Positions 1-7,199 of a DNA stretch of 7,605 bases are shown one piece after another. The notes below the pieces were generated by a model. That model was not told where the DNA came from and made no database searches. It saw only the letters and a list, made by a program, of their open reading frames with translations. The position numbers and the translations under genes were made by a program. Every line of letters begins with the position of its first letter. Within the stretch, counting starts at the first letter, position 1. The DNA is from Clostridium sp. CAG:1024. Lineage in GTDB: Bacteria; Bacillota; Clostridia; Christensenellales; CAG-138. Location: NCBI GenBank assembly GCA_000432015.1, contig HF985547.1, positions 1 through 7,605 of the forward strand, read 5' to 3'.

Positions 1-1
1 T

Positions 2-1237
2 GCGGATTGCGCGGCATTTTTGCGCGGCGAATGCGATGCGGCGCTTGTGCAGACTGTTGCGGCGGCTACAGAATCGGACGCGACGGACCGGATCGCAACC
101 AGTCTTCTCAACCTGTCCATTGGTCGACCGGTCTACGGCAGACTCGCTTTTACGGAATGCAGCGAAGTCCCAATGATGGCAGACGGGTACGTTCTGGAGC
201 TTGGTTCGAACTATAATTTTCACGGAAACGTTACATCGGGCGCGCCGATTACTTCTGTTACGATCACCATTGACCGCGAGGAGCGCAAGGGCAGCCTCTA
301 CCCTTTCATCAGCACTGTTACATTTGCGCCGGAAGACAATATCACCCGTTATGATATCAATTCCGTGCCGGAGGGTGCAAAAAAATCTCTGAATGATCTT
401 ACAAAGCTCAACAAGCTTCGCGTCGGAGAGCACTATTTGGTGATCACCGCAACTTCTACGGAAGAAACCGAGCCCGTCGAGCTTGTCCGCGCTTCATTTA
501 CCATTGAAAGGCAGCGCTGGAATCAGCTTGCGCAGACGAATTTCTCCGACAACTATTCACAGATCCTTGGCTTTTTTGGCGACCCCGAAAAATTCCTGTT
601 TCGCTATCGCTGGCGCGGCAACGGTCGAGGAATCGTCCTCGATCCGGAATGGCGCAATACCTATCTCGTACCGGGTCGTTTCGGAAGTATCCATCGTGAT
701 GCGGAGCCGTACTTTCTGAAAGCGCAGCAGTATATCGACACCGAATATGTTCGTGTATCCGGGAATAAGCATGATTCCGGCGTTATTCCACTCTCAAAGC
801 TCGTACTGCATAATAGCGGGACTTGTGTCGCACGTTTTATTTCAAGCCGCAAATATGTCAGCCATCATTCGTTTGGCACAGTGGTGGATCTGAATACAAA
901 TCTGTCTCCGAACAGACAGCGTGTAAGAAACAAGAATATTATTTACGATGCAGTTTACAATCACCTGATTTACGAGGGGATCAAGACGGATGAATCCGGC
1001 GTGCAATACTATGATTTCACCTATACCGGAAAGTATAAAAACGCTGTTTTGGATATTCCGCCGGAGATTGTCAATTATCTGCTCTATGAGCTTGCATTTT
1101 ATCGTGCAGGATTTCGATGGGGGTTCTATTTTGACCGCGCTGACGCTATGCACTTTACCTTGACGGAATCAAGGCGAGAATACTTCGAAACCGGCCCATA
1201 TGCGATGCGAAAAGTGTTTACCTATATCAACGAATAG
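2..1237 (+). CDS. M15-family (VanY-like) zinc D,D-carboxypeptidase-type protein, 5' partial
   Basis: The frame is open to the left edge and no ribosome binding site or signal peptide precedes the first possible start (TTG at 20), so the gene very probably begins outside the window. Numbering from that TTG, residues about 58-165 are beta-rich with alternating hydrophobics and resemble an Ig-like sandwich. The C-terminal part (about 200-390) carries the M15 metal-site pattern: SHHSFGTVVD at 281-290 gives the H283-x6-D290 pair with G286, and DAMHF at 375-379 supplies the second histidine (H378), preceded by WG at 367-368. M15 enzymes use one zinc ion to cleave D-Ala-D-Ala or related peptidoglycan cross-bridge bonds, so a role in cell wall trimming or remodelling outside the membrane is likely. 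The exact bond cut cannot be told from sequence. The gene is convergent with the ECF operon and probably unrelated to it. Confidence 0.85.
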   Translation, partial: ADCAAFLRGECDAALVQTVAAATESDATDRIATSLLNLSIGRPVYGRLAFTECSEVPMMADGYVLELGSNYNFHGNVTSGAPITSVTITIDREERKGSLYPFISTVTFAPEDNITRYDINSVPEGAKKSLNDLTKLNKLRVGEHYLVITATSTEETEPVELVRASFTIERQRWNQLAQTNFSDNYSQILGFFGDPEKFLFRYRWRGNGRGIVLDPEWRNTYLVPGRFGSIHRDAEPYFLKAQQYIDTEYVRVSGNKHDSGVIPLSKLVLHNSGTCVARFISSRKYVSHHSFGTVVDLNTNLSPNRQRVRNKNIIYDAVYNHLIYEGIKTDESGVQYYDFTYTGKYKNAVLDIPPEIVNYLLYELAFYRAGFRWGFYFDRADAMHFTLTESRREYFETGPYAMRKVFTYINE

Positions 1238-1370
1238 TGCTTGAGACGCCGCTCACGGTCTCGGATAGAGGCAAATATGCAGTAGCGACCGCCGTCAAGG
1301 GCATGGCAGAAAGCAAGCGCTTTTCCCATGATGCATCGGGGTCGGATAGCGCATGACTGAACGAAACATA

Positions 1371-1401
1371 AAACGCTCGGGGACGATGCCCGGGCGTTTT
1401 T
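1371..1401 (+). terminator. Rho-independent terminator between convergent units
   Basis: An 11-base-pair stem (1371-1381 with 1389-1399, one G-U pair, otherwise Watson-Crick) encloses a 7-base loop and runs into five T residues at 1397-1401. It lies 133 bases after the peptidase stop and 42 bases after the S-component stop on the other strand. On the minus strand the same hairpin is followed by TTTTATGTTT, so it may act in both directions, more weakly for the operon. Confidence 0.75.
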
Positions 1402-1443
1402 GTATTGCCGTAAGGGAAAGCGTATTGCAAGCGTATCAAACGG

Positions 1444-2130
1444 CTAAACGCCGTATTTCAGCTTTACGCGCGCGAGCTTGCTGCCGAATGGCTTTGCAAA
1501 TATATACAGGAACAGCATGTTCGAAACTGCATATAAGATAGTATAGGGTGCCGCCGTAACGAGCGCCGCCAAGTACAGCTGCAGATTAAAGCCATTATTG
1601 TACCAAAGAACTGTCCAAATATCCATAATGAATGAAAAAGCAACGCCGGAAATCGCACCGTACAGCAGCAAGAACCAACGATGGTCTTGGAGGCGTTTGG
1701 AAAGAACGCCCGCAATCAAACCGATCAGCCCCCACGCCAGCATCTGAAACGGCGTCCAAGGCCCCTGCCCAAAATAAAAATTTGAAATAACTGCGGACAG
1801 CGCCCCCGTCAAAAAGCCCGCTTCACCACCTAGATACATCGCAGTCAGGATCGTCAAGGCTGTAACGGGTTTGAATAGGGGAATAAACCGTCCTGTCACC
1901 GAGAGTGCCGTCATGACAGCAACGAGGATCAATCGTCGCGTCCCCGTTTTCTTTCGCTCAAACCCGGCAAAAAACAACAGCAACGAAAGAAGTGTTACAA
2001 TGAGGATCGCCGCAGCATACCCTTCTGCTGCGATCGCGTTTGCGCCGATCAGAGCTGTTAAAGGGATTAACAAAAAAGGAACAATAATCCGTATGAGCTT
2101 TCGCAGATGCGCGTTCTTGATTACAATCAT
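1444..2130 (-). CDS. ECF transporter S component, predicted corrinoid/cobalamin type
   Basis: A 228-residue, very hydrophobic protein with about six membrane helices (roughly 13-34, 38-56, 65-82, 88-118, 130-145, 153-173, and the last region 185-212), the usual size and make-up of an ECF S component, the substrate-binding subunit. Residues 87-133 hold the most family-like stretch, including KPVTALTI, GEAGFLTGALSA (small-residue helix suited to packing on EcfT) and FGQGPWTPFQMLAWG. The ATG overlaps the TGA of the ATPase gene as ATGA, and GGAG lies about 8 bases upstream inside that gene. It is the last gene of the operon. Cobalamin or a corrinoid precursor is inferred from the intrinsic-factor-like protein encoded upstream, not from a recognised binding residue. 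S components for other vitamins or for queuosine look similar at this level, so the substrate is tentative while the S-component call is firm. Confidence 0.85.
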   Translation of the reverse strand: MIVIKNAHLRKLIRIIVPFLLIPLTALIGANAIAAEGYAAAILIVTLLSLLLFFAGFERKKTGTRRLILVAVMTALSVTGRFIPLFKPVTALTILTAMYLGGEAGFLTGALSAVISNFYFGQGPWTPFQMLAWGLIGLIAGVLSKRLQDHRWFLLLYGAISGVAFSFIMDIWTVLWYNNGFNLQLYLAALVTAAPYTILYAVSNMLFLYIFAKPFGSKLARVKLKYGV

Positions 2131-3755
2131 GTGCTGTCTCCGTTTGCGCGGCAGATGGCCACCATGTCTTCAAATGTCGCGACGAGATCATAAATCCCAC
2201 GCGTCATGCGGTTTGCGGCGGTCGTATAAAAACTGTTTGCCGAAAAAAACTGCCGCGGTACTCCGCAGGAAACAACCTCGCCGCGAAAGAACAGCGCGCA
2301 GCGGTCCGCGCACGAAGCAGCGAACGCAAGGTCATGCGTTACTATAACGATGGTAACACCCTGCGCTTTCAGGTTGCACAATACCGTATGGAGCTGCTGC
2401 TTTGCATATGCGTCTAAGCCTTTGGTCGGCTCGTCAAGAAGCAATAAACGCGGATGCGTTGCCAAAGCTTTTGCGAGCGCGACGAGCTGCTGCTGTCCGC
2501 CGGAAAGATCATATGGGTGCTGATCGAGCAGATCCTGTAAAGAATACGGGAGCGTCTCCTGCTCCGCCTTTGCATCCGCAAGTTCTTCTCGCACCGTATT
2601 GCACAAAAATACGGTTTGGACATCCTGCGGCAATAGCGCAAGGCAGTCCCTATATAGGGATTGGTTTTTATAGTCTCTGAGCTTTTTCCCGAACACCTTG
2701 ATCGTTCCTGCATATGGCTGCAGAATTCCTGCCGCCGCGGAAAGCATGGTCGATTTTCCGGAGCCGTTGCCTCCGAGCAAACAAAAGATCTCACCCGCGT
2801 AGACGGAAAACGTGAGGCCGGACAAGACGTCCTGCATCGCTCTGCTATAGCGAAAGCGCACTTCGGAGAACTCCAACGCGGCCGTTTCCGTATGGGTATA
2901 TGGGGCAAGCGGAAGGCTTTTAATGGAAGCGGTGAAGTTACTTTCGATGTATGCTCGGGCTTCCCGCACGTCCAACGGACAATCTCCTTCATGTTGGAAC
3001 GCCGCGTAGAGTTGTGCTGCGACCGGTAGGCCCGCCAAAAACCGCGGACTGGAAAGCAAACGCTTGACGCCTTTGCGTGTCTCATCGAAAACGAGTAAAC
3101 GTCCTGCCTCCAAAGCAAGGAGCCGATTTGCAACAGGGATAACGTCCTCAAGTCTATGCTCAACGATCAGAACGGTTGTTCCGAGTTCGCGATTCAGTTG
3201 TGCTACGGTCGCAATAAAATCCGCAGCGGCGATTGGATCAAGCTGCGCCGTCGGCTCGTCCAGCAACAGAACATCCGGCTGCATGACCATCACAGCCGCG
3301 AGACTCAACAGCTGTTTTTGACCGCCGGAGAGCCTGTTCGTCTCCATGGAAAACCAACTTTCGATTCCGAAATAGCTTGCCATTTCCGCAACACGGCAAC
3401 GGATCTCATCGCTGCTAATCCCCAAGTTCTCAAGGCCGAATGCCAGCTCATGCCATACTTTATCCGTGACGATCTGCTGCTCAGGGCGCTGCATCACATA
3501 GCCGATGCGGCAAGCGCATTCGCGTTCCGGGAGTTCCGAAAGGGAAACACCCTCAAAGCGCACGCTGCCCGTTTGCCTGCCAAGCGGCGTCAGTTCACGC
3601 TTTAACATACGCAAAAGCGTGGATTTTCCGCTGCCGGTCGCGCCGAGTATCGCAATAAAATCGCCCTTCTGTACAGAAAAAGCGAGGTTCGAAAGCGTCG
3701 GGGACGATTGTTGCGGATATGTAAAGCTCAGACCTTCGACAGCAATGACTTCCAC
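2127..3755 (-). CDS. Fused double-NBD ECF transporter ATPase (EcfA1-EcfA2 type)
   Basis: A 542-residue protein with two complete ABC ATPase domains in one chain. Domain 1: Walker A GATGSGKST (38-46), Q-loop glutamine near 89, signature LSGGQ (142-146), Walker B DVLLLDEPT (161-169, catalytic E167), switch H200. Domain 2: Walker A GGNGSGKST (328-336), Q-loop Q377, LSGGQ (417-421), Walker B LLLLDEPT (437-444), switch H474. Both sites look intact. ATP hydrolysis in the cytoplasm would drive toppling of the S component through EcfT. I place the start at GTG 3755 because GGAGGAG lies 5 bases upstream and the protein then opens with a normal NBD strand (VEVIAVEGLSFTYP). The frame stays open to 4052, but that extension lies over the EcfT gene in another frame and has no ABC character. 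The start overlaps the end of EcfT by 28 bases. Fused ATPases are usual in dedicated, single-substrate ECF systems. Confidence 0.93.
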   Translation of the reverse strand: MEVIAVEGLSFTYPQQSSPTLSNLAFSVQKGDFIAILGATGSGKSTLLRMLKRELTPLGRQTGSVRFEGVSLSELPERECACRIGYVMQRPEQQIVTDKVWHELAFGLENLGISSDEIRCRVAEMASYFGIESWFSMETNRLSGGQKQLLSLAAVMVMQPDVLLLDEPTAQLDPIAAADFIATVAQLNRELGTTVLIVEHRLEDVIPVANRLLALEAGRLLVFDETRKGVKRLLSSPRFLAGLPVAAQLYAAFQHEGDCPLDVREARAYIESNFTASIKSLPLAPYTHTETAALEFSEVRFRYSRAMQDVLSGLTFSVYAGEIFCLLGGNGSGKSTMLSAAAGILQPYAGTIKVFGKKLRDYKNQSLYRDCLALLPQDVQTVFLCNTVREELADAKAEQETLPYSLQDLLDQHPYDLSGGQQQLVALAKALATHPRLLLLDEPTKGLDAYAKQQLHTVLCNLKAQGVTIVIVTHDLAFAASCADRCALFFRGEVVSCGVPRQFFSANSFYTTAANRMTRGIYDLVATFEDMVAICRANGDST

Positions 3756-4606
3756 TTGATCTCCTCCGTTATTCTCAAGATCACCGGCAGCAGTGTCAGA
3801 ATGCCATATGCAATGAGACTGTACAGCTGCAAGGCCGACGCAGGCGGCGCAGTGATCTCCGGGTAAAAGGCATATTGCAGCGCACCCGTTCCGGCGCCCA
3901 ATACCGTGACGGCTGTTAGAAACGTGATCACGGCAAGCAAGACAGCGTCGCTGCTGCAGAAACGATAGACGGAAAAATAGGATCGTCTTCCGACGCCATA
4001 TCCTCGTGCAGTCATGCTGTCCGCTGTAACGATCCCGTTCTCCAATGTCCACGTCACCATGACAGAAAACACACGCATTCTTCCACGGAGGGTATCGACG
4101 ATGTTATCCTCCTTGTACAGACCGAGCGCACGCTGCGATGCTTCGACCTTGTGAGCCTGTATTCTGAACAAGGGAATATACCGCAGCGTCATGGAAAGTA
4201 GCAAGGCGGCTTTCGGTGAGAGCGCACCGAACAGAAACAGCAGTTTGTCACTCGTCATGACCGAAGAAAACAATCGAAACCAGTACAACACCGCGAGCAG
4301 CATCGCCGCGGCAGTAAGTCCGTATAGCACGGCTTCCAAAGTAATTGGGTTGTTATTGAGGACAAACAATACCGTAACGCCGTTATGATGGAACAGCGGA
4401 TTCAGAAGCGCAGTCACCATGAAGAGGAGCAGAAACCCTAAGTGCGTTCGAACGTCAAACAAATCTGCTTGGAAAAGGCATGCAAGCACGGCTCCGAACA
4501 GGGCTAATGCCTGGATCAGGGGATGCAGAACGAACATGCAGACCCCTGCGACCGCTGAAAAATACAAAAGCAATACAGCAGGATGCGTGTCAGAGAATGC
4601 CCGCAT
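3728..4606 (-). CDS. ECF transporter transmembrane (T) component
   Basis: A 292-residue membrane protein with hydrophobic segments at about 10-45, 55-71, 90-115, 130-148, 219-240 and 258-279. The long cytoplasmic region between about 149 and 215 carries the two arginine-centred coupling motifs expected of EcfT: QRALG around R159 and TARGYG around R201. In known ECF structures these sit at the ends of the coupling helices and dock into grooves of the two ATPase domains. EcfT links ATP hydrolysis to movement of the S component. The start ATG at 4606 has GGGAGGTG 9 bases upstream. The gene follows the toroid-DUF4430 gene by 25 bases and overlaps the fused ATPase gene by 28, so the T and A subunits are likely made together. 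A dedicated EcfT next to its own ATPase and S component argues for a group I-like transporter rather than a shared energizing module. Confidence 0.9.
   Translation of the reverse strand: MRAFSDTHPAVLLLYFSAVAGVCMFVLHPLIQALALFGAVLACLFQADLFDVRTHLGFLLLFMVTALLNPLFHHNGVTVLFVLNNNPITLEAVLYGLTAAAMLLAVLYWFRLFSSVMTSDKLLFLFGALSPKAALLLSMTLRYIPLFRIQAHKVEASQRALGLYKEDNIVDTLRGRMRVFSVMVTWTLENGIVTADSMTARGYGVGRRSYFSVYRFCSSDAVLLAVITFLTAVTVLGAGTGALQYAFYPEITAPPASALQLYSLIAYGILTLLPVILRITEEIKWKSLLSKV
3761..3767 (-). promoter_or_regulatory. Ribosome binding site GGAGGAG that fixes the ATPase start
   Basis: GGAGGAG on the minus strand, 5 bases before GTG 3755 and inside the end of the EcfT gene. It supports the GTG start over the upstream in-frame extension. 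Confidence 0.75.
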
Positions 4607-4615
4607 CGTTCAAAA

Positions 4616-4623
4616 CACCTCCC
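4616..4623 (-). promoter_or_regulatory. Strong ribosome binding site of the EcfT gene
   Basis: GGGAGGTG on the minus strand, close to a full match to the 16S rRNA 3' end and 9 bases before ATG 4606. It sits in the 25-base gap after the toroid-DUF4430 gene and suggests EcfT is initiated independently rather than only by coupling. Confidence 0.7.
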
Positions 4624-4631
4624 TTTTCAGT

Positions 4632-6347
4632 TCAATTTGAAGGCGCAACATCGTTGCCGAGATCACAGGTATACATCCACTCGATCTTGTCACCGTCGGA
4701 AAGCACATACTCTCCGCAACTGACGGATGGCATTCGGCCATTGACGGAATAGACCCATCCGGACAGGCCGCCGAAGTTAAATTCATATAGATTCCCGATT
4801 CCGGAAACATACGCCATTGTTTTTGCGCCGGATCCGGTCGCTGTGCTGTCAACCGAAATGCGGAAGGAACGCGCGGCCTCGATGAGAATGTCATACGCCG
4901 TTTCGCCGGGAGCGATCTCAAATACGGTTTGGGGCAAAATGACGCCGTCCTTCGGAATATGGCTGCCATTGTCCTTGCCTGCCACGGTATCGCATCGAAT
5001 GGACATCGTTACCGTACCGACCGCATCGGGCTTCTGCGGGATGGACGTATAGTACTTATCGGCGCTTTGAATGTTCAGTGAACAGGCCAGGACGATTGCG
5101 GCTGCACCAACGGCCCCCACAAATATATAGTTTTTCGGATGGCGCTTGCCCTTCAAATATAGAGTCAGTACGGCCGCGAGCATTACAACAAGGATCCCAA
5201 GTATTGCCCAGAGACGGTAACCTTGAGGAACCGGAAGGCCGTTCTCTGAATGTACCTTCTCAGACACGACCTGCTCAGGCGCGACCTGCGGCGCTGCGTC
5301 GGTTCTTTTAATAGCCGGCAATTCGCCCAGCGTCGGAACAGCGGCGGGATCAAAGACGAACAGCGGGCTCCGTTGCAATTCGTAGCGCCACAAAGCAACG
5401 AGCGCGCAAAGCGTCTGCACCGTCGCGATGGAACTGCCCTCCCCTCCCATCGTATGGCAAAAGGTGTCGTCCGCGAGCCGGTATTGGAGCATCCCGTCGA
5501 GGAGTGAATTACCCTGCTTGATAAAGCGCGAATCGTGCAGCGGATCAATGCCGATCGCCGTCAATGCGATCAGTACCTGCGCCGCACTTTCGACGTTTTG
5601 CGTCCCAAAACTCTCAAAGTCCCCGCTCACCAGTTGCTTGTCTGATAAAAAAGTGATTGCAGCATCGGCGGCGTCTCTTACGGCTTGTTTGTCTGCGTAG
5701 TACGGCGCTAAAGCCTGCAAGGTCATGGCCGTTACATCTACATCACCGGCTTCGCCGCGCAACGCCCAGCCGCCATCCGCAAGCTGCATGGAGAGCAGTT
5801 CCGCGACAACGGTTTCCAGCGAAAACGCCTTGCTTTGAGCGCCGTTGTTCATCAGATGCAGGCCGAACACCCAGCTCATGATTCCCTGCTCGCCGATAGA
5901 GCGTTCCGTTGTCTCCTGCACATAGGGCGCATCCGAATGCCCCGTTGCCATAAGAGTCAGGGCGTAACGTTGCTTGGTTGCAGCGGTAGCGGCATCCGAT
6001 CGTGCCAAATAGTCAAGCAGTGCGCTCACATACCGATCAAATGCAAGCGATCCTTCGTACTGTGCGAGAGCGAGTACGTACCACTCGGCAGATTTTCCTG
6101 CTTCACTCGACAATCTGCCATCCAGCCATTCCTGCGCAGAATCGGCGCCAGCCGCTGATTCACAAGCTGCAACAATACCGTCGATGTACTGTTCAAGCAC
6201 ACCGACGGTATTATCTTCAGCCACAAGGCTGCTCTCATTATCTGTTTTCGCATCAGCCGCGTTACCTGCAAGCGCACGTCCGACCGGCAACAAGCCGGTC
6301 AGACATGCAAGCAGACAACAAAGTGAAGCAAACCGCTTGATGCTCAC
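4632..6347 (-). CDS. Membrane-tethered intrinsic-factor-like protein: alpha-toroid plus DUF4430 (transcobalamin C-like) domain
   Basis: A 571-residue protein. Residues 1-27 form a signal peptide (SIKRF start, hydrophobic core, ALA before G28). Residues about 45-330 are helical repeats of the prenyltransferase/squalene-cyclase and transcobalamin N-domain fold: QLADGGW (188-194), DVDVTAMTLQAL (202-213) and NVESAAQVLIALTAIGIDP (251-269). A linker rich in P, E and V (335-375) leads to two membrane helices (about 378-398 and 407-425) separated by a short basic loop KGKRHPKN. A canonical DUF4430 domain follows (about 445-563) with IRCDT, GILGNL-like GIGNLYEF, SGWVYSVNG (529-537) and EWMYTCDLG; C452, C543 and C561 are candidates for disulphides. 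The positive loop predicts that both lobes face outside. In animal intrinsic factor and transcobalamin the same two domains clamp cobalamin, so corrinoid capture for the adjacent ECF transporter is inferred. Start GTG 6347 overlaps the preceding stop as GTGA; the frame continues upstream but without signal-peptide character. Confidence 0.85.
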   Translation of the reverse strand: MSIKRFASLCCLLACLTGLLPVGRALAGNAADAKTDNESSLVAEDNTVGVLEQYIDGIVAACESAAGADSAQEWLDGRLSSEAGKSAEWYVLALAQYEGSLAFDRYVSALLDYLARSDAATAATKQRYALTLMATGHSDAPYVQETTERSIGEQGIMSWVFGLHLMNNGAQSKAFSLETVVAELLSMQLADGGWALRGEAGDVDVTAMTLQALAPYYADKQAVRDAADAAITFLSDKQLVSGDFESFGTQNVESAAQVLIALTAIGIDPLHDSRFIKQGNSLLDGMLQYRLADDTFCHTMGGEGSSIATVQTLCALVALWRYELQRSPLFVFDPAAVPTLGELPAIKRTDAAPQVAPEQVVSEKVHSENGLPVPQGYRLWAILGILVVMLAAVLTLYLKGKRHPKNYIFVGAVGAAAIVLACSLNIQSADKYYTSIPQKPDAVGTVTMSIRCDTVAGKDNGSHIPKDGVILPQTVFEIAPGETAYDILIEAARSFRISVDSTATGSGAKTMAYVSGIGNLYEFNFGGLSGWVYSVNGRMPSVSCGEYVLSDGDKIEWMYTCDLGNDVAPSN

Positions 6348-7153
6348 GCTTGCTTCTTGCGGGTCGCGATCACAATGACCGCAACAGCGGCGGCAATTAC
6401 CAGCACGGCGATCACAACATAGAGCGTTACGTTGGCCGTGCCTGTTGCTGCTCCGGCTTCCACCGTCGCTACGCAGCAAGGCGGGACAAGGACAGCAGTA
6501 TCAGATTTTGCACTGATCACATGACTGCCGGCCGTAAGCTGAATGACTGCATGGCCCTCCGCGTCCGTCTTAGAATCGGTAGCTTCTCCATCGATCAAGA
6601 TCACAGCATCTGCGACCGGCCGGGTGACAGGCGCCCAGTTTTCATCGAAGCCAACGCCTTCCAGCGTAAGCTCTACGGTTTCTCCCTCTTTGACGGTCAG
6701 CGTATCAACCGTAAAGTAGCTGTACATATCCGACCAAGCGGTAGGATCCGTATAAACAAACGCCGTGATCTTATCGCCGTTCGCAATGGGGTCGGCGAGA
6801 CTGAGCGCGGATGCATTGTTCACATAGTAACCATAGCTACCGCCATTTTCAACGCCCCACAGCTTTGACAAGCTAAGGCCATAGTCGCTTGTCTCCGAAG
6901 CATACCCGGCAGCCGCGCCGCCTTCAAAAGCAGCCTCATGGGCGAGATACAGTGCGTCATTGATCGTCAGGGCACCATCTCCGTCCACGTCCGTAACGAC
7001 AACTTCCTGCTGCGCAAGCACGATCGTTCCGTTTGCAATGGTTACGCATACCTGAACGGGCTCCGCCTCGGTCTCGGCAAAAGCAGAGCCGGCAAACAGA
7101 CTCACCAACAAGCAGGCAATCATGACGACCAGCAAGGCTCTCTTCTTACTCAT
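6344..7153 (-). CDS. Surface protein with signal peptide, DUF4430-like domain, Ig-like domain and C-terminal membrane anchor
   Basis: A 269-residue secreted, membrane-anchored protein. Signal peptide 1-26 (KKR, hydrophobic core, AFA before E27). Residues about 32-136 look like a DUF4430/transcobalamin C-like domain: GGSYGYYVNNAS (104-115) followed by DPIANGDKITAFVY (121-134), the counterpart of GWVYSVNG...DGDKIEWMY in the next gene. Inserted is an EF-hand or dockerin-like loop, D55-x-D57-x-D59-G-x5-D66, which predicts calcium binding. Residues about 145-235 form a beta-rich, Ig-like or carboxypeptidase-regulatory-like domain ending with a CC pair (226-227). A membrane helix (243-263) and a basic tail TRKKQA anchor it. 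I chose ATG 7153 because AAGGAG lies 9 bases upstream and a signal peptide follows; an upstream in-frame start at 7210 overlaps the previous gene. Translationally coupled to the toroid-DUF4430 gene, so it probably acts as a partner in ligand capture; its own ligand is unknown. Confidence 0.85.
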   Translation of the reverse strand: MSKKRALLVVMIACLLVSLFAGSAFAETEAEPVQVCVTIANGTIVLAQQEVVVTDVDGDGALTINDALYLAHEAAFEGGAAAGYASETSDYGLSLSKLWGVENGGSYGYYVNNASALSLADPIANGDKITAFVYTDPTAWSDMYSYFTVDTLTVKEGETVELTLEGVGFDENWAPVTRPVADAVILIDGEATDSKTDAEGHAVIQLTAGSHVISAKSDTAVLVPPCCVATVEAGAATGTANVTLYVVIAVLVIAAAVAVIVIATRKKQA

Positions 7154-7160
7154 GTTCTTT

Positions 7161-7168
7161 CTCTCCTT
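7161..7168 (-). promoter_or_regulatory. Ribosome binding site that fixes the start of the anchored DUF4430-like protein
   Basis: AAGGAGAG on the minus strand, with its AAGGAG core 9 bases before ATG 7153. It selects this start over the in-frame one at 7210. The surrounding 46-base gap (7154-7199) is AT-rich (GAATAATAATTC) and could hold a promoter for the operon, but I could not find a convincing -35/-10 pair. Confidence 0.65.
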
Positions 7169-7199
7169 GTAATGTGAATTATTATTCTCATACGACGGT

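Noticed and set aside
1244..1262. Small GAGA/TCTC and CCG/CGG hairpin just after the peptidase stop
   Set aside because: The stem is short with a bulge and has no T run. The hairpin at 1371-1401 is the better terminator.
1237..1356. A 39-codon plus-strand reading frame starting with a GTG that overlaps the peptidase stop codon
   Set aside because: No ribosome binding site, no recognisable motif, and it ends just before the terminator. It may be chance or a decayed remnant of a longer 3' end.
2414..3163. A 249-residue minus-strand reading frame inside the ATPase gene
   Set aside because: It is a shifted-frame shadow of the ATPase coding sequence, rich in Arg, Ser and Cys, with no domain signature.
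3756..4052. N-terminal extension of the fused ATPase to an upstream start
   Set aside because: It runs over the EcfT gene in another frame, is rich in Cys, Arg and His, and lacks any ABC-domain pattern. GTG 3755 has a strong ribosome binding site.
6348..6479. N-terminal extension of the toroid-DUF4430 protein
   Set aside because: The extra 44 residues are Arg/Cys-rich and overlap the anchor of the preceding gene. Starting at GTG 6347 gives a proper signal peptide.
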